Shown here: positions 35,280 to 45,040 of the stretch, piece by piece | How positions within the stretch are numbered: position 1 is the stretch's first letter | Layout: the number at the start of each line of letters is the position of its first letter | Assembly: GCF_017963645.1 (NCBI RefSeq) | Contig: NZ_JAGMWN010000004.1 | Coordinates: 124,001-188,000 of the forward strand | DNA: 64,000 nucleotides | Source of the DNA: Marivibrio halodurans | Lineage (GTDB): Bacteria > Pseudomonadota > Alphaproteobacteria > UBA8366 > Aestuariispiraceae | Reading direction: 5' to 3' | The notes under the pieces: generated by a model | Told to the model about the DNA's origin: nothing | Databases searched by the model: none | Seen by the model: only the letters and a program-made list of their open reading frames with translations | Program-made: the position numbers and the translations under genes

Positions 35280-36623
35280 TTGTTCGAGAAGGTCCTGATC
35301 GCAAATCGCGGCGAGATCGCGCTTCGCATCCACCGTGCCTGTCAGGAGATGGGTATACAGACGGTCGCCGTGCATTCCACCGCCGACGCGGAGGCGATGC
35401 ATGTACGCCTCGCCGACGAGGCCGTCTGCATCGGCCCGCCGGCGCCGAAGGACAGCTACCTCAACAAGGCCGCCATCCTGACGGCGGCGACCCTGACCGG
35501 CGCCGACGCGATCCATCCTGGTGTCGGCTTTCTCAGCGAGAACGCCGCCTTCGCCGAGATGGTGGAGGAACACGGCATCGCCTTCATCGGGCCGAGCCCC
35601 GAGCATATCCGCATGATGGGCGACAAGATCGAGGCCAAGGAGGCCGCGCGCCGCCTCGGCATTCCATGCGTCCCGGGCAGCGACGGCGCGGTCGAAACCG
35701 ACGCGGAGGCGCTGCGCATCGCGGAGGAGGTCGGCTTCCCGCTGATCATCAAGGCGGCTTCCGGCGGTGGCGGGCGCGGCATGAAGGTCGCCTATTCGAT
35801 TGACGAGGTGAAGACCGCACTTTCCATCTGCCGGACGGAGGCGAAGGCCGCCTTCGGCGATGATGCGGTCTATATCGAGCGCTATCTGGCCAAGCCCCGC
35901 CATATCGAGGTTCAGTTGCTCGGCGACGGACAGGGCAACTGCATCCATCTGGGCGAGCGCGACTGCTCCATCCAGCGCCGCCACCAAAAGGTGATCGAGG
36001 AGGCGCCCTCCCCCGCCCTCAACGCGACCCAGCGCCGCCGGATCGGCGAAACCGTGACGAACGCGATGAAGGAGCTGGGCTATCGCAGCGCCGGGACGAT
36101 CGAATTCCTCTACGAGGACGGCGAGTTCTTCTTCATCGAGATGAACACCCGCCTGCAGGTGGAGCATCCGATTTCGGAGATGGTCTGCTCGATCGATCTG
36201 GTGCGCGAACAGATTCGCATCGCCGCCGGCGCCCAACTCGACATCCGGCAGGAGGACGTCAAGATCCAGGGGCACGCGATCGAATGCCGGATCACGGCGG
36301 AGGACCCGGACAGCTTCCTGCCGACGCCCGGCCGGATCACCGACTATCACGCGCCCGGCGGCCTGGGCGTGCGGGTCGACAGCCAACTCTATTCCGGTTA
36401 CGCGGTACCGCCCTTTTACGACAGCCTCGTCTCGAAGCTCGTCGTCCATGGCCAGAACCGCAATGAATGCCTGATGCGGTTGCGCCGTTCTCTCTCTGAA
36501 TATGTGATCGGCGGCATCAAGACGACGATCCCGCTGCATCAACGGATCATCGCCGAGAAACGCTTCATCGACGGCGATTACGACATCCATTGGCTGGAGA
36601 AGTGGATGGGCCTGAAGAAATAG
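35280..36623 (+). CDS. accC: Biotin carboxylase subunit of acetyl-CoA carboxylase
   Basis: The 447-aa ATP-grasp enzyme carboxylates the biotin on AccB, the first step of fatty-acid synthesis. ANRGEIALRIHRAC near the N-terminus, the glycine-rich KAASGGGGRGMKVA loop, HLGERDCSIQRRHQKVIEEAP and MNTRLQVEHPISEMV are typical. I chose the TTG at 35280 (LFEKVLIANRGE), because GGGGGGAGAG precedes it and it gives the normal length; an upstream extension would overlap accB. It is in an operon with accB. Confidence 0.95.
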   Translation: MFEKVLIANRGEIALRIHRACQEMGIQTVAVHSTADAEAMHVRLADEAVCIGPPAPKDSYLNKAAILTAATLTGADAIHPGVGFLSENAAFAEMVEEHGIAFIGPSPEHIRMMGDKIEAKEAARRLGIPCVPGSDGAVETDAEALRIAEEVGFPLIIKAASGGGGRGMKVAYSIDEVKTALSICRTEAKAAFGDDAVYIERYLAKPRHIEVQLLGDGQGNCIHLGERDCSIQRRHQKVIEEAPSPALNATQRRRIGETVTNAMKELGYRSAGTIEFLYEDGEFFFIEMNTRLQVEHPISEMVCSIDLVREQIRIAAGAQLDIRQEDVKIQGHAIECRITAEDPDSFLPTPGRITDYHAPGGLGVRVDSQLYSGYAVPPFYDSLVSKLVVHGQNRNECLMRLRRSLSEYVIGGIKTTIPLHQRIIAEKRFIDGDYDIHWLEKWMGLKK

Positions 36624-36725
36624 GCCCGCCCGGCCGCGCGGGATGCGTCTCAATGCTTCCGTGCGGCGCCGAAAGGTTCTAGAGTCGATCCGCGTGCATT
36701 TGTTTCAGGGAACCGGCGACCGCCG

Positions 36726-37382
36726 ATGGAACCGCTCGACCTGACGCCCGATATGTTGCTCCGGGCCTACGCGATCGGCGTCTTTCCGATGGCGGAGGAT
36801 CGGGATGATCCGGATCTTTTCTGGATCGACCCCCGGATGCGCGGCATCATCGACATGACCGCCTTCCATGTACCGAAGCGGTTGCGGCGCACGATCCGCT
36901 CGCGCAAATACCGTGTCAGCTTCGACGAGAATTTCGAGGGCATCATGGATGGTTGCGCGGAATCGACGGAACGTCGGCCGCGTACCTGGATCAACGACAA
37001 GATCCTGACCCTCTACACCTCGCTGCACCGCATGGGACACGCCCACTCGGTGGAGGTGTGGGAGGGCGACCTGCTCGCCGGCGGGCTCTATGGCGTGACG
37101 CTGGGCGGCGCCTTCTTCGGGGAAAGCATGTTTTCCCGCCGCCGGGACGCCAGCAAGGTGGCGCTGGTCCATCTCGTCGCGCGGCTCAAGGCGGCGAACT
37201 TCACGCTCCTCGACACCCAGTTCGTCACCAAGCATTTGGAACGCTTCGGCGCGACGGAGGTGCCGCGCGCGGACTACCGCGCCATGCTGGCCGAGGCGCT
37301 CAACACCCACGCGGATTTCTTCAGCCGCTACCGCGCCGACGAGGTCGAAGCGTTCCTTGACCGGATCGCCCACCCCGCGTGA
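36726..37382 (+). CDS. aat: Leucyl/phenylalanyl-tRNA-protein transferase
   Basis: The 218-aa enzyme adds Leu or Phe to the N-terminus of proteins with Arg or Lys, marking them for Clp[55 protein letters not shown] and [21 protein letters not shown] are conserved family sequences. The length is usual for the alphaproteobacterial form, which lacks an N-terminal extension. It follows accC by about 100 bases and may be read from the same promoter. Confidence 0.95.
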   Translation: MEPLDLTPDMLLRAYAIGVFPMAEDRDDPDLFWIDPRMRGIIDMTAFHVPKRLRRTIRSRKYRVSFDENFEGIMDGCAESTERRPRTWINDKILTLYTSLHRMGHAHSVEVWEGDLLAGGLYGVTLGGAFFGESMFSRRRDASKVALVHLVARLKAANFTLLDTQFVTKHLERFGATEVPRADYRAMLAEALNTHADFFSRYRADEVEAFLDRIAHPA

Positions 37383-37510
37383 GCGTCCCGGCCAGCGGGC
37401 GGGCTGTTGATCCGCGCCGGCCGCATCCCAATATTCAATGTATAAGAGGGCCGGTTCCGGCCCACGCCGGGTCCGACGGCCCTCCGTCATATCGGAGAGG
37501 CAGGCACGAA

Positions 37511-37963
37511 ATGGCCACCTATCGCGAGAAGCAATCGGAGGATCGCCGCCAGGGCCGCCCGCAAGCGGACGGTCTCGACAATCGCTGGAGCATCGACCGG
37601 CCGGCAGGACGCGACCAGCAGCCGGAAACCGGCGGTGGTGGCGGCGGGCCGGAGGGACCGGAGGAGATCGCCCGGCGGAATACGGCAATCCTGCGCGGCA
37701 CCGCGCTCATGCTGGCCGTGTGCCTGGCCTTCGCCCTGCCGCAGCCGGACGCGTTGCTTGCGCCGCTGTTCTCCAGTTATCTGTTCGCCGCGGCCGGCGC
37801 CGGATTGCTCTGGGGGGCGATCACGCGCACGCCGATCCGCGCGCCGCATCTCACCCATTGGGATCAGGCGGCATTCCTGCTCGCCGTCAGTTTGCTCGCC
37901 GGTTTCTTCACCGACGCGGACTCGGCACGACAGGCGATCGAAGCCTTCCAAAACGGCTCATAA
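37511..37963 (+). CDS. Membrane protein of unknown function (150 aa)
   Basis: The first 60 residues are charged and disordered (MATYREKQSEDRRQGRPQAD, then a run of glycines). Three membrane segments follow (about 62-80, 86-106 and 119-137). I recognise no family. The ATG at 37511 follows GAGAGGCAGGCACGAA. A frame extending upstream overlaps the aat stop and is not conserved-looking. It is convergent with the DUF2155 gene. Confidence 0.55.
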   Translation: MATYREKQSEDRRQGRPQADGLDNRWSIDRPAGRDQQPETGGGGGGPEGPEEIARRNTAILRGTALMLAVCLAFALPQPDALLAPLFSSYLFAAAGAGLLWGAITRTPIRAPHLTHWDQAAFLLAVSLLAGFFTDADSARQAIEAFQNGS

Positions 37964-37982
37964 AGGCGTCCGGAAGCGGTAC

Positions 37983-38420
37983 CTATTGGCGGGGCGGCGG
38001 CGCCTCGCCTTCCAGTTCGGCCCCCCGGCATTCCAGGACCCAGACGTCATAGACGGGATGCTCCAGGGCGTTCAATCCGGGAGAAGACGCGAACATCCAT
38101 CCGGTGAAGAGCGGCACCGGCTCCTCCCCCTCCTTGACCTCGTCGATCTCCAGGAAGGCGGAGGATTCCGGGGCCTCCTGCGGCGGCGTGCGGTCGCAAT
38201 GCCGCACCGTGATGTCGAGCGCGCCGAAGCGCACGCTTTCCCCCACGGGGGCCTCGAAGGTGGAGACGCGCGCCGTCACCTTATCCAAGCCCTGCAGGAC
38301 GGCGGTCGCGCGCGGAACCGCCCCGGCGGACGACACCCCCTGCATAAGCATGGCGGCCGACAGGGCTCCCCCCGCCAATAGGATGCGCCGCGCCGCGCGA
38401 ATAATCCTCGAACCCATCAT
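37983..38420 (-). CDS. DUF2155 secreted protein
   Basis: The 145-aa protein has a signal peptide (about 1-34, RRILLAGGALSAAMLMQGVS-type core) and the DUF2155 pattern: TAVLQGLDKVTARVSTFEAP, a central strand with RHCDRTPPQEAPESSAFLEI, and LFTGWMFASSPGLNALEHPV followed by YDVWVLEC. Two conserved Cys could form a disulphide in the periplasm. The function is unknown; the family often lies next to aat and the NDUFA12 gene. Two ATGs are adjacent (38420, 38417); GAGAGG favours the first. Confidence 0.85.
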   Translation of the reverse strand: MMGSRIIRAARRILLAGGALSAAMLMQGVSSAGAVPRATAVLQGLDKVTARVSTFEAPVGESVRFGALDITVRHCDRTPPQEAPESSAFLEIDEVKEGEEPVPLFTGWMFASSPGLNALEHPVYDVWVLECRGAELEGEAPPPRQ

Positions 38421-38449
38421 CTCCAACCGCCTCTCACGCGTCCTTGCCT

Positions 38450-39250
38450 TCACCCGACTTTCCGCGCGGCCAGCCTAAGGCGCACATAGTCCGCCTGCCA
38501 GCCCCCCGTCGCCGGGTCGCGCAAATCGGCTTCGACCCGCGCGCGAACGGCTTCCAAGGCCGCCGCCCGGTCAGTCGCCGGAAGCGCGTTCGTGAAACAC
38601 TCCGCGAAGGTCGCGAGCCACCCCAGCACATCGCCCGGCAGCGACGTCGGCCGCGCGAAATGCTCCATCCGGGTCACCTCGAACCCGGCGGCGGCGAGGT
38701 GCGCTTCATAGGCGGCCGGGGTCGGAAAATACCAGGGATCGACCGGCGCGGGATCGACCTCCCGCGCGCGCAGTTCCGCATGCAGGGCCCCACGCAGTGT
38801 CGCGACATTGCCGTCGCCGCCCATCTCCGCGACGAATCGCCCCCCGGGCTTCAGCGCCCGGGCCACGCCCGCGACCACCGCGCCCGGGTCGCGTTTCATC
38901 CAATGCAGCGCGGCGTTGCTGAAGACGGCGTCGAATTCCGATTCGAAGCTTAGTGCGTGGCCATCCACCACATGGGCGTCCAGCCCCTCCGCCCGCGCGA
39001 TGGCGATCTGGTCCGGACTGGCATCGACGCCGGTCACGACGCAGCCGAGCGCCGCCAGCTTCGCCGTCAGCGCCCCCTCCCCGCAGCCAAGGTCGAGAAC
39101 ACGCTCCCCCGGCACGGGCGCCAGCCATTCCACCACCGGAAGGCCGAGCGTGGCGACGAACCCCGCTTCCGCGCGATAGCGTACCGGGTCCCAATATTGA
39201 CCGGCATTAGGCTGGCCGGCGGAGGGCCCGCCTTCCGGGGCGGCGGTCAC
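38450..39250 (-). CDS. Class I SAM-dependent methyltransferase
   Basis: The 266-aa protein has a standard Rossmann methyltransferase core: VLDLGCGEGALTAKLA (SAM motif I) near residue 51, VTGVDASPDQIAIAR (motif II, acidic end) and FDAVFSNAALHWM (motif IV). ALKPGGRFVAEMGG follows. The pattern resembles trans-aconitate methyltransferase and related small-molecule enzymes. Its start overlaps the mlaD stop by ATGA, showing translational coupling to an MCE lipid-transport gene, which is unexpected for a metabolite methyltransferase. The substrate is unknown. Confidence 0.88.
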   Translation of the reverse strand: MTAAPEGGPSAGQPNAGQYWDPVRYRAEAGFVATLGLPVVEWLAPVPGERVLDLGCGEGALTAKLAALGCVVTGVDASPDQIAIARAEGLDAHVVDGHALSFESEFDAVFSNAALHWMKRDPGAVVAGVARALKPGGRFVAEMGGDGNVATLRGALHAELRAREVDPAPVDPWYFPTPAAYEAHLAAAGFEVTRMEHFARPTSLPGDVLGWLATFAECFTNALPATDRAAALEAVRARVEADLRDPATGGWQADYVRLRLAARKVG

Positions 39251-39702
39251 TGCCCATCCTCGCCGGTCACGAGGAACATGGCCTTGCCGAGCAGTTCCTC
39301 CAGCGCGATCGCGTCTTCCGTACGATCGATCCGGCCGCCATCGGAAAGGGTTTCCGCCGCCGTGCCGGGTTCGATCTTGACATAGCGTCCGCCGAGAAGA
39401 CCGTCGCTGGCGATCACCGCGCGGCTATCGACCGGCAGGTTGACGCCACTGCGCACATCCATGGCGACGACGGCCTGATAGATTTCCTGATCGATCGATT
39501 GCCCCACGACCGATCCGACCTTCACGCCGCCGACCCGGACGTCGGAGCCGAGCGTCAACCCATCGACCGCATTGAACCGCGCCTCCAACCGGTAGGACGC
39601 GCCGAGCCGAAGATCGGTCGATTGATAGGCGAAGACCAGGAAGAAGCCCGCGACCAGGAGGACGACCGCCCCCATGATGGTTTCGATGGCGCTGCGCTTC
39701 AT
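39247..39702 (-). CDS. mlaD: MlaD-type MCE lipid-transport protein (first of two)
   Basis: The 151-aa protein has one N-terminal membrane anchor (residues 8-26, TIMGAVVLLVAGFFLVFAY) and one MCE domain (LRLGASYRLEARFNAVDGLT, GSDVRVGGVKVGSV, GLLGGRYVKIEPG). It should form a periplasmic hexameric ring passing phospholipid between the membranes in the Mla system. It ends in an acidic tail. No mlaE or mlaF lies beside it here; a longer paralogue is immediately upstream on the same strand (18 bases). Confidence 0.9.
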   Translation of the reverse strand: MKRSAIETIMGAVVLLVAGFFLVFAYQSTDLRLGASYRLEARFNAVDGLTLGSDVRVGGVKVGSVVGQSIDQEIYQAVVAMDVRSGVNLPVDSRAVIASDGLLGGRYVKIEPGTAAETLSDGGRIDRTEDAIALEELLGKAMFLVTGEDGQ

Positions 39703-39720
39703 GCTCCGTCCGTCCCTTTC

Positions 39721-40323
39721 CTAGTCGCCATCCCGATCGCCGCCGAGCGCGGGCATCCCGAAGCCGCCAAGACCGCCGTTCCCATCCTCCGAGGCGCCCG
39801 CGCCGGTGTCGCTGTCCTCGGAACGATCCGCCTTCGCGTCCTCCTTCGCCGCCGCGCGCCGCGCCTCCGCGGAGAGAATGACCTTCTGCAGCAATTCCTC
39901 GAACCGAACCGCGCTTTGCGTATAGAGGAAGGAATCCCCGGGCCCCAGCATCTCCATATCGCCGCCGACGCCGATCTTGATGTATTTACGGCCGGCGATG
40001 CCCTCGCTCAAAATCTTGATGGAGCTGTCATAGGGTATCTCGATGCCGTCGCGGATACGCATGACGACCACCGCCTCGTTACGCGCCGTGTCGAGATATT
40101 GCCTTTCTACCTCACCCACCGGGATGCCGGTAAGAAGCACGTCGGTGCCGGGGCGCACACCGTCGATCGCCTCGAAACGAGCCTCCAGGCGATAGCCGCG
40201 CTGATCCGTCTCGCCCGGCTGGCCGCCGCGGTAGCTGATCACCAGGACCAACGCGCCAATCAGCACGACGAGCCCGCCGATCGCGATATTGAGACTTTCG
40301 CGGCTGATGCCGAACGCCGCCAT
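39721..40323 (-). CDS. Second MCE-domain protein (MlaD paralogue)
   Basis: The 200-aa protein has an N-terminal anchor (about 9-30, SLNIAIGGLVVLIGALVLVI) and one MCE domain (QRGYRLEARFEAIDGVRPGT, VLLTGIPVGEVERQY, SEGIAGRKYIKIGVGG). A C-terminal tail of about 50 residues is acidic and glycine-rich (GNGGLGGFGMPALGG) and probably disordered. It sits in an operon directly before the shorter MlaD gene and after the NDUFA12 gene. It may assemble with MlaD as mixed or separate rings. I chose the start at 40323; one five codons upstream is possible. Confidence 0.88.
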   Translation of the reverse strand: MAAFGISRESLNIAIGGLVVLIGALVLVISYRGGQPGETDQRGYRLEARFEAIDGVRPGTDVLLTGIPVGEVERQYLDTARNEAVVVMRIRDGIEIPYDSSIKILSEGIAGRKYIKIGVGGDMEMLGPGDSFLYTQSAVRFEELLQKVILSAEARRAAAKEDAKADRSEDSDTGAGASEDGNGGLGGFGMPALGGDRDGD

Positions 40324-40345
40324 GCGCGATCCCTTCACCTCCCGG

Positions 40346-40729
40346 TCATTCGGGCGTCCAAGCCTCGTAGTCGCCGGTGGCGCGGTCGCGCTGGCCGCCG
40401 CGCAGGGTATGGCCAGGCGGCCGGTAGGCGAGCGGCGTGCCGGTCAGATTCGGCTGATGCTCCTTCTGCCAGGGGCGCCGCGCGATCGTCGATTCGTTCG
40501 GGAAATCCGCCAAGGTATAGTGCAGCCAAGCATGATACATCGGGGGGACGCGGCTGGCCTCGTCGCGGTCCACCGGGCTCTTCGGATCGTCGGAATAGAT
40601 CACCCAGCGCCGCCGGCGGCGGCCCTTCGCGGCCGCGGACTTGGCCTGATAATAGCGATTGCCGTACGCATCCTCGCCGACATAGTCGCCGTTGAGCCAG
40701 GTGATGACCCGGGTGATCGCATTGGGCAT
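40346..40729 (-). CDS. NADH:ubiquinone oxidoreductase accessory subunit NDUFA12-like
   Basis: The 127-aa protein matches the NDUFA12 (B17.2) family, an accessory subunit of complex I kept in mitochondria and in alphaproteobacteria. YVGEDAYGNRYYQAKS near residue 16, RRWVIYSDDPKSPVDRDEAS, VPPMYHAWLHY and QKEHQPNLTGT are family sequences. It binds the matrix (cytoplasmic) arm. The start of the minus-strand MCE/DUF2155 series follows it. Its presence supports an alphaproteobacterial origin for the window. Confidence 0.92.
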   Translation of the reverse strand: MPNAITRVITWLNGDYVGEDAYGNRYYQAKSAAAKGRRRRRWVIYSDDPKSPVDRDEASRVPPMYHAWLHYTLADFPNESTIARRPWQKEHQPNLTGTPLAYRPPGHTLRGGQRDRATGDYEAWTPE

Positions 40730-41110
40730 GAGCCGAGCGCCTCCTGAAAAGCCAATCGCGTGACGGTTCCGACATCGCGGAACCCGCCCGGCGTTATCGC
40801 ACCGCAGGTCCTGTCCGTCCAGAGGGGCAAGGGCCGCGCGCGAACATAGCGGCCCGGCGGGAAAACCGGCGCCCGCCTCTCGCGGCGTTGTCCGCCGCCA
40901 CGAATCGATAGTGGGTATTTGAAATAATTCCTCTCACAAAAACTAATTGAAGGGAGCTACATCTAGTGTATTCTAATCCTCGCAGCCGCAAGGGATAGGG
41001 GAGACATGGGGGAAATACGGGCCCGGGGCGCCCGTTCCGCTTCGTTTCCGTGACCGATGGCCGACGACCACTAGCACCATTCTCAAGTACCAACCTGGCG
41101 TGAGGAAGCA
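40730..41110. other. nrdJ leader and promoter region
   Basis: This 381-base gap separates the divergent NDUFA12 gene and nrdJ. The middle (40905-40975) is AT-rich and carries two sequences resembling NrdR boxes. A hairpin ACGGGC-7 bases-GCCCGT lies at 41017-41035. I looked for the conserved cobalamin-riboswitch B12 box and do not see it. Confidence 0.5.
40934..40969 (+). promoter_or_regulatory. Possible pair of NrdR boxes upstream of nrdJ
   Basis: GAGCTACATCTAGTGT (40954-40969) matches the NrdR pattern ACACWATATCTAGTGT at 12 of 16 positions. A weaker candidate, TCACAAAAACTAATTG, begins at 40934, 20 bases upstream, roughly two helix turns. NrdR represses ribonucleotide reductase genes when dATP is plentiful. 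The spacing is shorter than the usual three turns. Confidence 0.35.
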
Positions 41111-44100
41111 ATGCGGGTATCGCGACGATTCACGAGTGAAGGCGAGTCGCCCTACGAGACGATCGATTTTCGGCGGACCGACAGCGAGATCCGCAATCCC
41201 GACGGCACGACCGTCTTCTCCCTCAAGAATATCGAGGTTCCGGGACATTGGTCCCAGGTGGCCTGCGACGTGCTGGCGCAGAAATATTTCCGCAAGGCCG
41301 GTGTTCCCGCGGCCACCAAGCCGGTGGAGGAGAACGACGTTCCGTCCTTCCTGTGGCGGCGCGTGGCGGACGAGAAGGCGCTCGCCCGCCTGCCGGAGGA
41401 GGCTCGCTATACCCATGAGACCAGCGCCCGTCAGGTGTTCGACCGGCTTGCCGGCGCCTGGGCCTATTGGGGATGGAAGGGCGGCTATTTCGACGCCGAC
41501 ACCGACGCCCAGGCCTATTACGACGAAATGCGCTACATGCTGGCGCGCCAGATGGCGGCGCCGAACAGCCCGCAATGGTTCAACACCGGCCTGCATTGGC
41601 TGCACGGCATCGACGGACCGAGCCAGGGGCACCACTATGTCGATTACCGCACGGGCAAGCTGACCAAGTCGAAGAGCGCCTACGAGCATCCGCAGCCCCA
41701 TGCCTGCTTCATCCAGTCCGTCGCCGACGACCTGGTGAACGAGAAGGGCATCATGGACCTCTGGGTCCGGGAGGCGCGGCTGTTCAAGTACGGCTCCGGC
41801 ACGGGCACCAACTTCTCCGCCCTGCGCGCGGAGTGCGAGCCGCTGGCCGGCGGCGGCAAGTCCTCCGGCCTGATGAGCTTCCTCAAGATCGGCGACAAGG
41901 CGGCCGGCGCCATCAAGTCCGGCGGCACGACCCGCCGCGCGGCAAAGATGGTCGTGGTCGATGTCGACCATCCCGATGTCGAGCAGTTCGTGAACTGGAA
42001 GGTGATCGAGGAGCAGAAGGTCGCCGCGCTGGTCGCGGGCTCCAAGCTCCATGCCAGGCACCTCAACGCCATCATGCGCGCCTGCCACGATGCGACCGCG
42101 CTCTCGGAAGAGGCCCGCTTCGACCCGAAGGCGAATGAGACGCTGCGCGGCGAGATCAAGGCCGCGCGCCGGGTCATGATCCCGGAGAACTACGTTCAGC
42201 GAGTGATTCAGTTCGCGCGCCAGGGCTATGCCGAGATCGAGTTCCCGGCCTATGACACCGACTGGGATTCGGAGGCCTACAACACCGTCTCCGGTCAGAA
42301 TGCCAATAACACGGTCCGCGTCACCGACACCTTCCTGAAGGCGGTCGAGGAGGATGCGGATTGGGAACTGATCCGCCGCACCGACGGCAAGGTCGCCAAG
42401 ACGGTCGGTGCCCGCGAACTGTGGGAGCAGATCGCGCATGCGGCCTGGGCCAGCGCCGATCCCGGCCTGCAATATGATACGACGATCAACGACTGGCACA
42501 CCTGCCCGAATTCCGGCCGGATCAACGCGTCGAACCCGTGCTCGGAATATATGTTCCTCGACGACACGGCCTGCAATCTGGCCTCCCTCAACCTGATGCA
42601 GTTCCGGCGCGACGATGGCGGCTTCGACGTGGAAGGCTTCGAGCATGCGGTCCGGCTATGGACCATGACGCTCGAAATCTCGGTGCTGATGGCTCAGTTC
42701 CCGTCGAAGGAGATCGCCAAGCTCTCCTACGAATACCGCACGCTGGGTCTCGGCTACGCCAATATCGGCGGCCTTCTGATGGCGGCCGGCCTGTCCTATG
42801 ATTCGGACGAGGGGCGCGCGCTGTGCGGGGCGATCACGGCGCTGATGACCGGCGTCGCCTACGAAACCTCGGCCGAGATGGCGCAGGAACTCGGCGCCTT
42901 CCCCGGCTACGGGAAGAACCGCGACGCCATGTTGCGGGTCATCCGCAATCATCGCACCGCCGCCCATGGCCGGGCCGACGGCTATGAGGACCTGGCGATG
43001 GCGCCGGTGGCGCTCGATGTCGCCAACGTGCCCGGCACGGACCTGGCGACGGCCGCCGCCGCCGCCTGGGACCGCGCGCTCAAGAAGGGCGAGGCGCACG
43101 GCTATCGCAACGCGCAGGCCAGCGTCATCGCGCCGACCGGCACGATCGGCCTCGTCATGGATTGCGATACCACGGGCATCGAGCCGGATTTCGCCCTGGT
43201 CAAGTTCAAGAAGCTGGCTGGCGGCGGCTATTTCAAGATCATCAACCGCACGGTGCCGGAAGCGCTCTCGAAACTCGGCTATTCCGACGCGCAGATCGAC
43301 GAGATCGTGCGCTACGCCGTCGGTCACGGCAGCCTGAAGGACGCGCCGGGCATCAACCACGCGACCCTGATGGAGAAAGGCTTCGACGACGAGGCCCTGG
43401 CCCGTCTGGAAGCCGCGTTGGGTAATGCCTTCGACATCAAGTTCGCCTTCAACAAATGGACGCTGGGCGAATCCTTCTGCACCGACGTGCTGGAACTCGA
43501 TGCATCCCTGATGGACGACATGTCCTTCGACATGTTGGCCACGCTCGGCTTCGCCAAGGCGGATATCGAGGCGGCGAACATCTACTGCTGCGGAGCGATG
43601 ACGCTGGAAGGCGCGCCGCACCTGAAGGCGGAGCATCTGCCGGTCTTCGACTGCGCCAATCCCTGTGGCAAGCTGGGCACGCGTTATCTCTCGGTCGACA
43701 GCCATATCCGTATGATGGCGGCCGCCCAGCCCTTCATCTCGGGCGCTATCTCCAAGACCATCAACATGCCCAACAAGGCGACGGTCGAGGATTGCAAGAA
43801 CGCCTACATGATGAGCTGGCGCCTCGGACTGAAGGCGAACGCGCTCTATCGCGACGGCTCCAAGCTCTCGCAGCCGCTGGCGACCTCGCTGGTCGACGAT
43901 GTGGACGAGGCGGAGGATCTGGCGGAGGAGATCGCCGAGGCCAAGCCCCAGGAGGCCGCGCCGATGGTGGCCGAACGCATCGTGGAGCGGATCGTCGAAC
44001 GCGCCGCCGAACGCGCGCGCCTGCCCCATCGCCGCAAGGGCTATACCCAGAAGGCGATCGTCGGCGGCCACAAGGTCTATCTGCGCACGGGCGAGTACGA

Positions 44101-44797
44101 GGACGGGCGCCTCGGCGAGATTTTCATCGACATGCACAAGGAAGGCGCCGCTTTCCGATCGCTGATGAACAACTTCGCCATCGCGGTGTCGATCGGTCTG
44201 CAATATGGCGTTCCGCTGGAGGAGTTCGTGGAGGCCTTCACCTTCACGCGCTTCGAGCCGCAGGGCATGGTCGAGGGCAATGACGCCATCAAGATGGCGA
44301 CCTCCGTCCTGGACTATATCTTCCGGGAAGTGGCGATCAGCTATCTCGGCCGCGACGATCTCGCCCATGTGCAGCCCGACGACATGTTGCCCGACACCAT
44401 GGGCAAGGGCGACCGGGAGGGCGAACTGCCCGAGACCGCCGCCAGTGCCATCGAGGCGATCCAGCGGATCACCAGCCGCGGTTTCGTGCGCAAGACGGAT
44501 CTGACCGTCTATTCCAACGCGGTCGCGCACAGCGCGGGGGGCGGTGGCGGCGGACGGCCACGCGCCTCCAACGACGCCGGCACCGCCACCACGCGGGAGA
44601 GCCATACCCATGTCGCGGCCATGGCCGTCGAGGATACGGTGATGACCGAGGCGGATACCCGCGCGGCGCGCATCCGCGAAGCGCGTCAGAAAGGCTATGA
44701 GGGCGATGGATGCGGCGAATGCGGCAACTTCACTCTCGTGCGGAACGGCACCTGCATGAAATGCGTCACCTGTGGCGCCACCAGCGGGTGCTCATGA
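41111..44797 (+). CDS. nrdJ: Adenosylcobalamin-dependent ribonucleotide reductase (class II)
   Basis: The 1228-aa enzyme reduces ribonucleotides to deoxyribonucleotides with an adenosylcobalamin-generated thiyl radical and works with or without oxygen. The start ([20 protein letters not shown]) and length fit the long form of NrdJ. Active-site sequence [20 protein letters not shown] is near residues 475-495. The C-terminal tail (about 1200-1228) has six Cys in CGECGNF...[13 protein letters not shown], which re-reduces the active site and may bind zinc. GAGGAAG precedes the ATG. A terminator follows at 44874. The host must make or import cobalamin. Confidence 0.96.
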   Translation: MRVSRRFTSEGESPYETIDFRRTDSEIRNPDGTTVFSLKNIEVPGHWSQVACDVLAQKYFRKAGVPAATKPVEENDVPSFLWRRVADEKALARLPEEARYTHETSARQVFDRLAGAWAYWGWKGGYFDADTDAQAYYDEMRYMLARQMAAPNSPQWFNTGLHWLHGIDGPSQGHHYVDYRTGKLTKSKSAYEHPQPHACFIQSVADDLVNEKGIMDLWVREARLFKYGSGTGTNFSALRAECEPLAGGGKSSGLMSFLKIGDKAAGAIKSGGTTRRAAKMVVVDVDHPDVEQFVNWKVIEEQKVAALVAGSKLHARHLNAIMRACHDATALSEEARFDPKANETLRGEIKAARRVMIPENYVQRVIQFARQGYAEIEFPAYDTDWDSEAYNTVSGQNANNTVRVTDTFLKAVEEDADWELIRRTDGKVAKTVGARELWEQIAHAAWASADPGLQYDTTINDWHTCPNSGRINASNPCSEYMFLDDTACNLASLNLMQFRRDDGGFDVEGFEHAVRLWTMTLEISVLMAQFPSKEIAKLSYEYRTLGLGYANIGGLLMAAGLSYDSDEGRALCGAITALMTGVAYETSAEMAQELGAFPGYGKNRDAMLRVIRNHRTAAHGRADGYEDLAMAPVALDVANVPGTDLATAAAAAWDRALKKGEAHGYRNAQASVIAPTGTIGLVMDCDTTGIEPDFALVKFKKLAGGGYFKIINRTVPEALSKLGYSDAQIDEIVRYAVGHGSLKDAPGINHATLMEKGFDDEALARLEAALGNAFDIKFAFNKWTLGESFCTDVLELDASLMDDMSFDMLATLGFAKADIEAANIYCCGAMTLEGAPHLKAEHLPVFDCANPCGKLGTRYLSVDSHIRMMAAAQPFISGAISKTINMPNKATVEDCKNAYMMSWRLGLKANALYRDGSKLSQPLATSLVDDVDEAEDLAEEIAEAKPQEAAPMVAERIVERIVERAAERARLPHRRKGYTQKAIVGGHKVYLRTGEYEDGRLGEIFIDMHKEGAAFRSLMNNFAIAVSIGLQYGVPLEEFVEAFTFTRFEPQGMVEGNDAIKMATSVLDYIFREVAISYLGRDDLAHVQPDDMLPDTMGKGDREGELPETAASAIEAIQRITSRGFVRKTDLTVYSNAVAHSAGGGGGGRPRASNDAGTATTRESHTHVAAMAVEDTVMTEADTRAARIREARQKGYEGDGCGECGNFTLVRNGTCMKCVTCGATSGCS

Positions 44798-44873
44798 GGC
44801 CCGGCCCTGCCTATTTGCCGGGCGGCGCGATCGGCTGAAATGCCGGGTCGCGCCACGGTGCTCCCTGTGAACT

Positions 44874-44903
44874 GCCCCCGGCCATCGCGGCCGGGGGCTT
44901 TTT
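44874..44903 (+). terminator. Rho-independent terminator after nrdJ
   Basis: GCCCCCGGCC-ATCGC-GGCCGGGGGC forms a perfect ten-pair stem with a five-base loop, followed by five T. It lies 77 bases beyond the nrdJ stop codon. Confidence 0.92.
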
Positions 44904-45040
44904 CATGTCCCGGGCCGGCTCCGTGGCTGTCCGCGCATTTTCACGGAGGGCGGGCCTCTTTCACCTTGTCCGGCGACGCTTTACTTCTAATGGTCCCATC
45001 GAATGTGGCGATATGGCATGCAATCAAGCGAGGGTCGACG

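Noticed and set aside
30041-36653. Long antisense frames over sorA (minus) and accC (minus)
   Set aside because: Both are mirrors of conserved genes (SorA, AccC) in GC-rich DNA and show no recognisable protein features.
40730-41110. Cobalamin riboswitch in the nrdJ leader
   Set aside because: Neither the conserved B12 box nor its usual partner stems is recognisable in the 381 bases; only one short hairpin (41017-41035) is present.
40973-44611. Two long open frames antisense to nrdJ
   Set aside because: NrdJ is clearly the real gene; the antisense frames are histidine/arginine-rich artefacts of codon bias.
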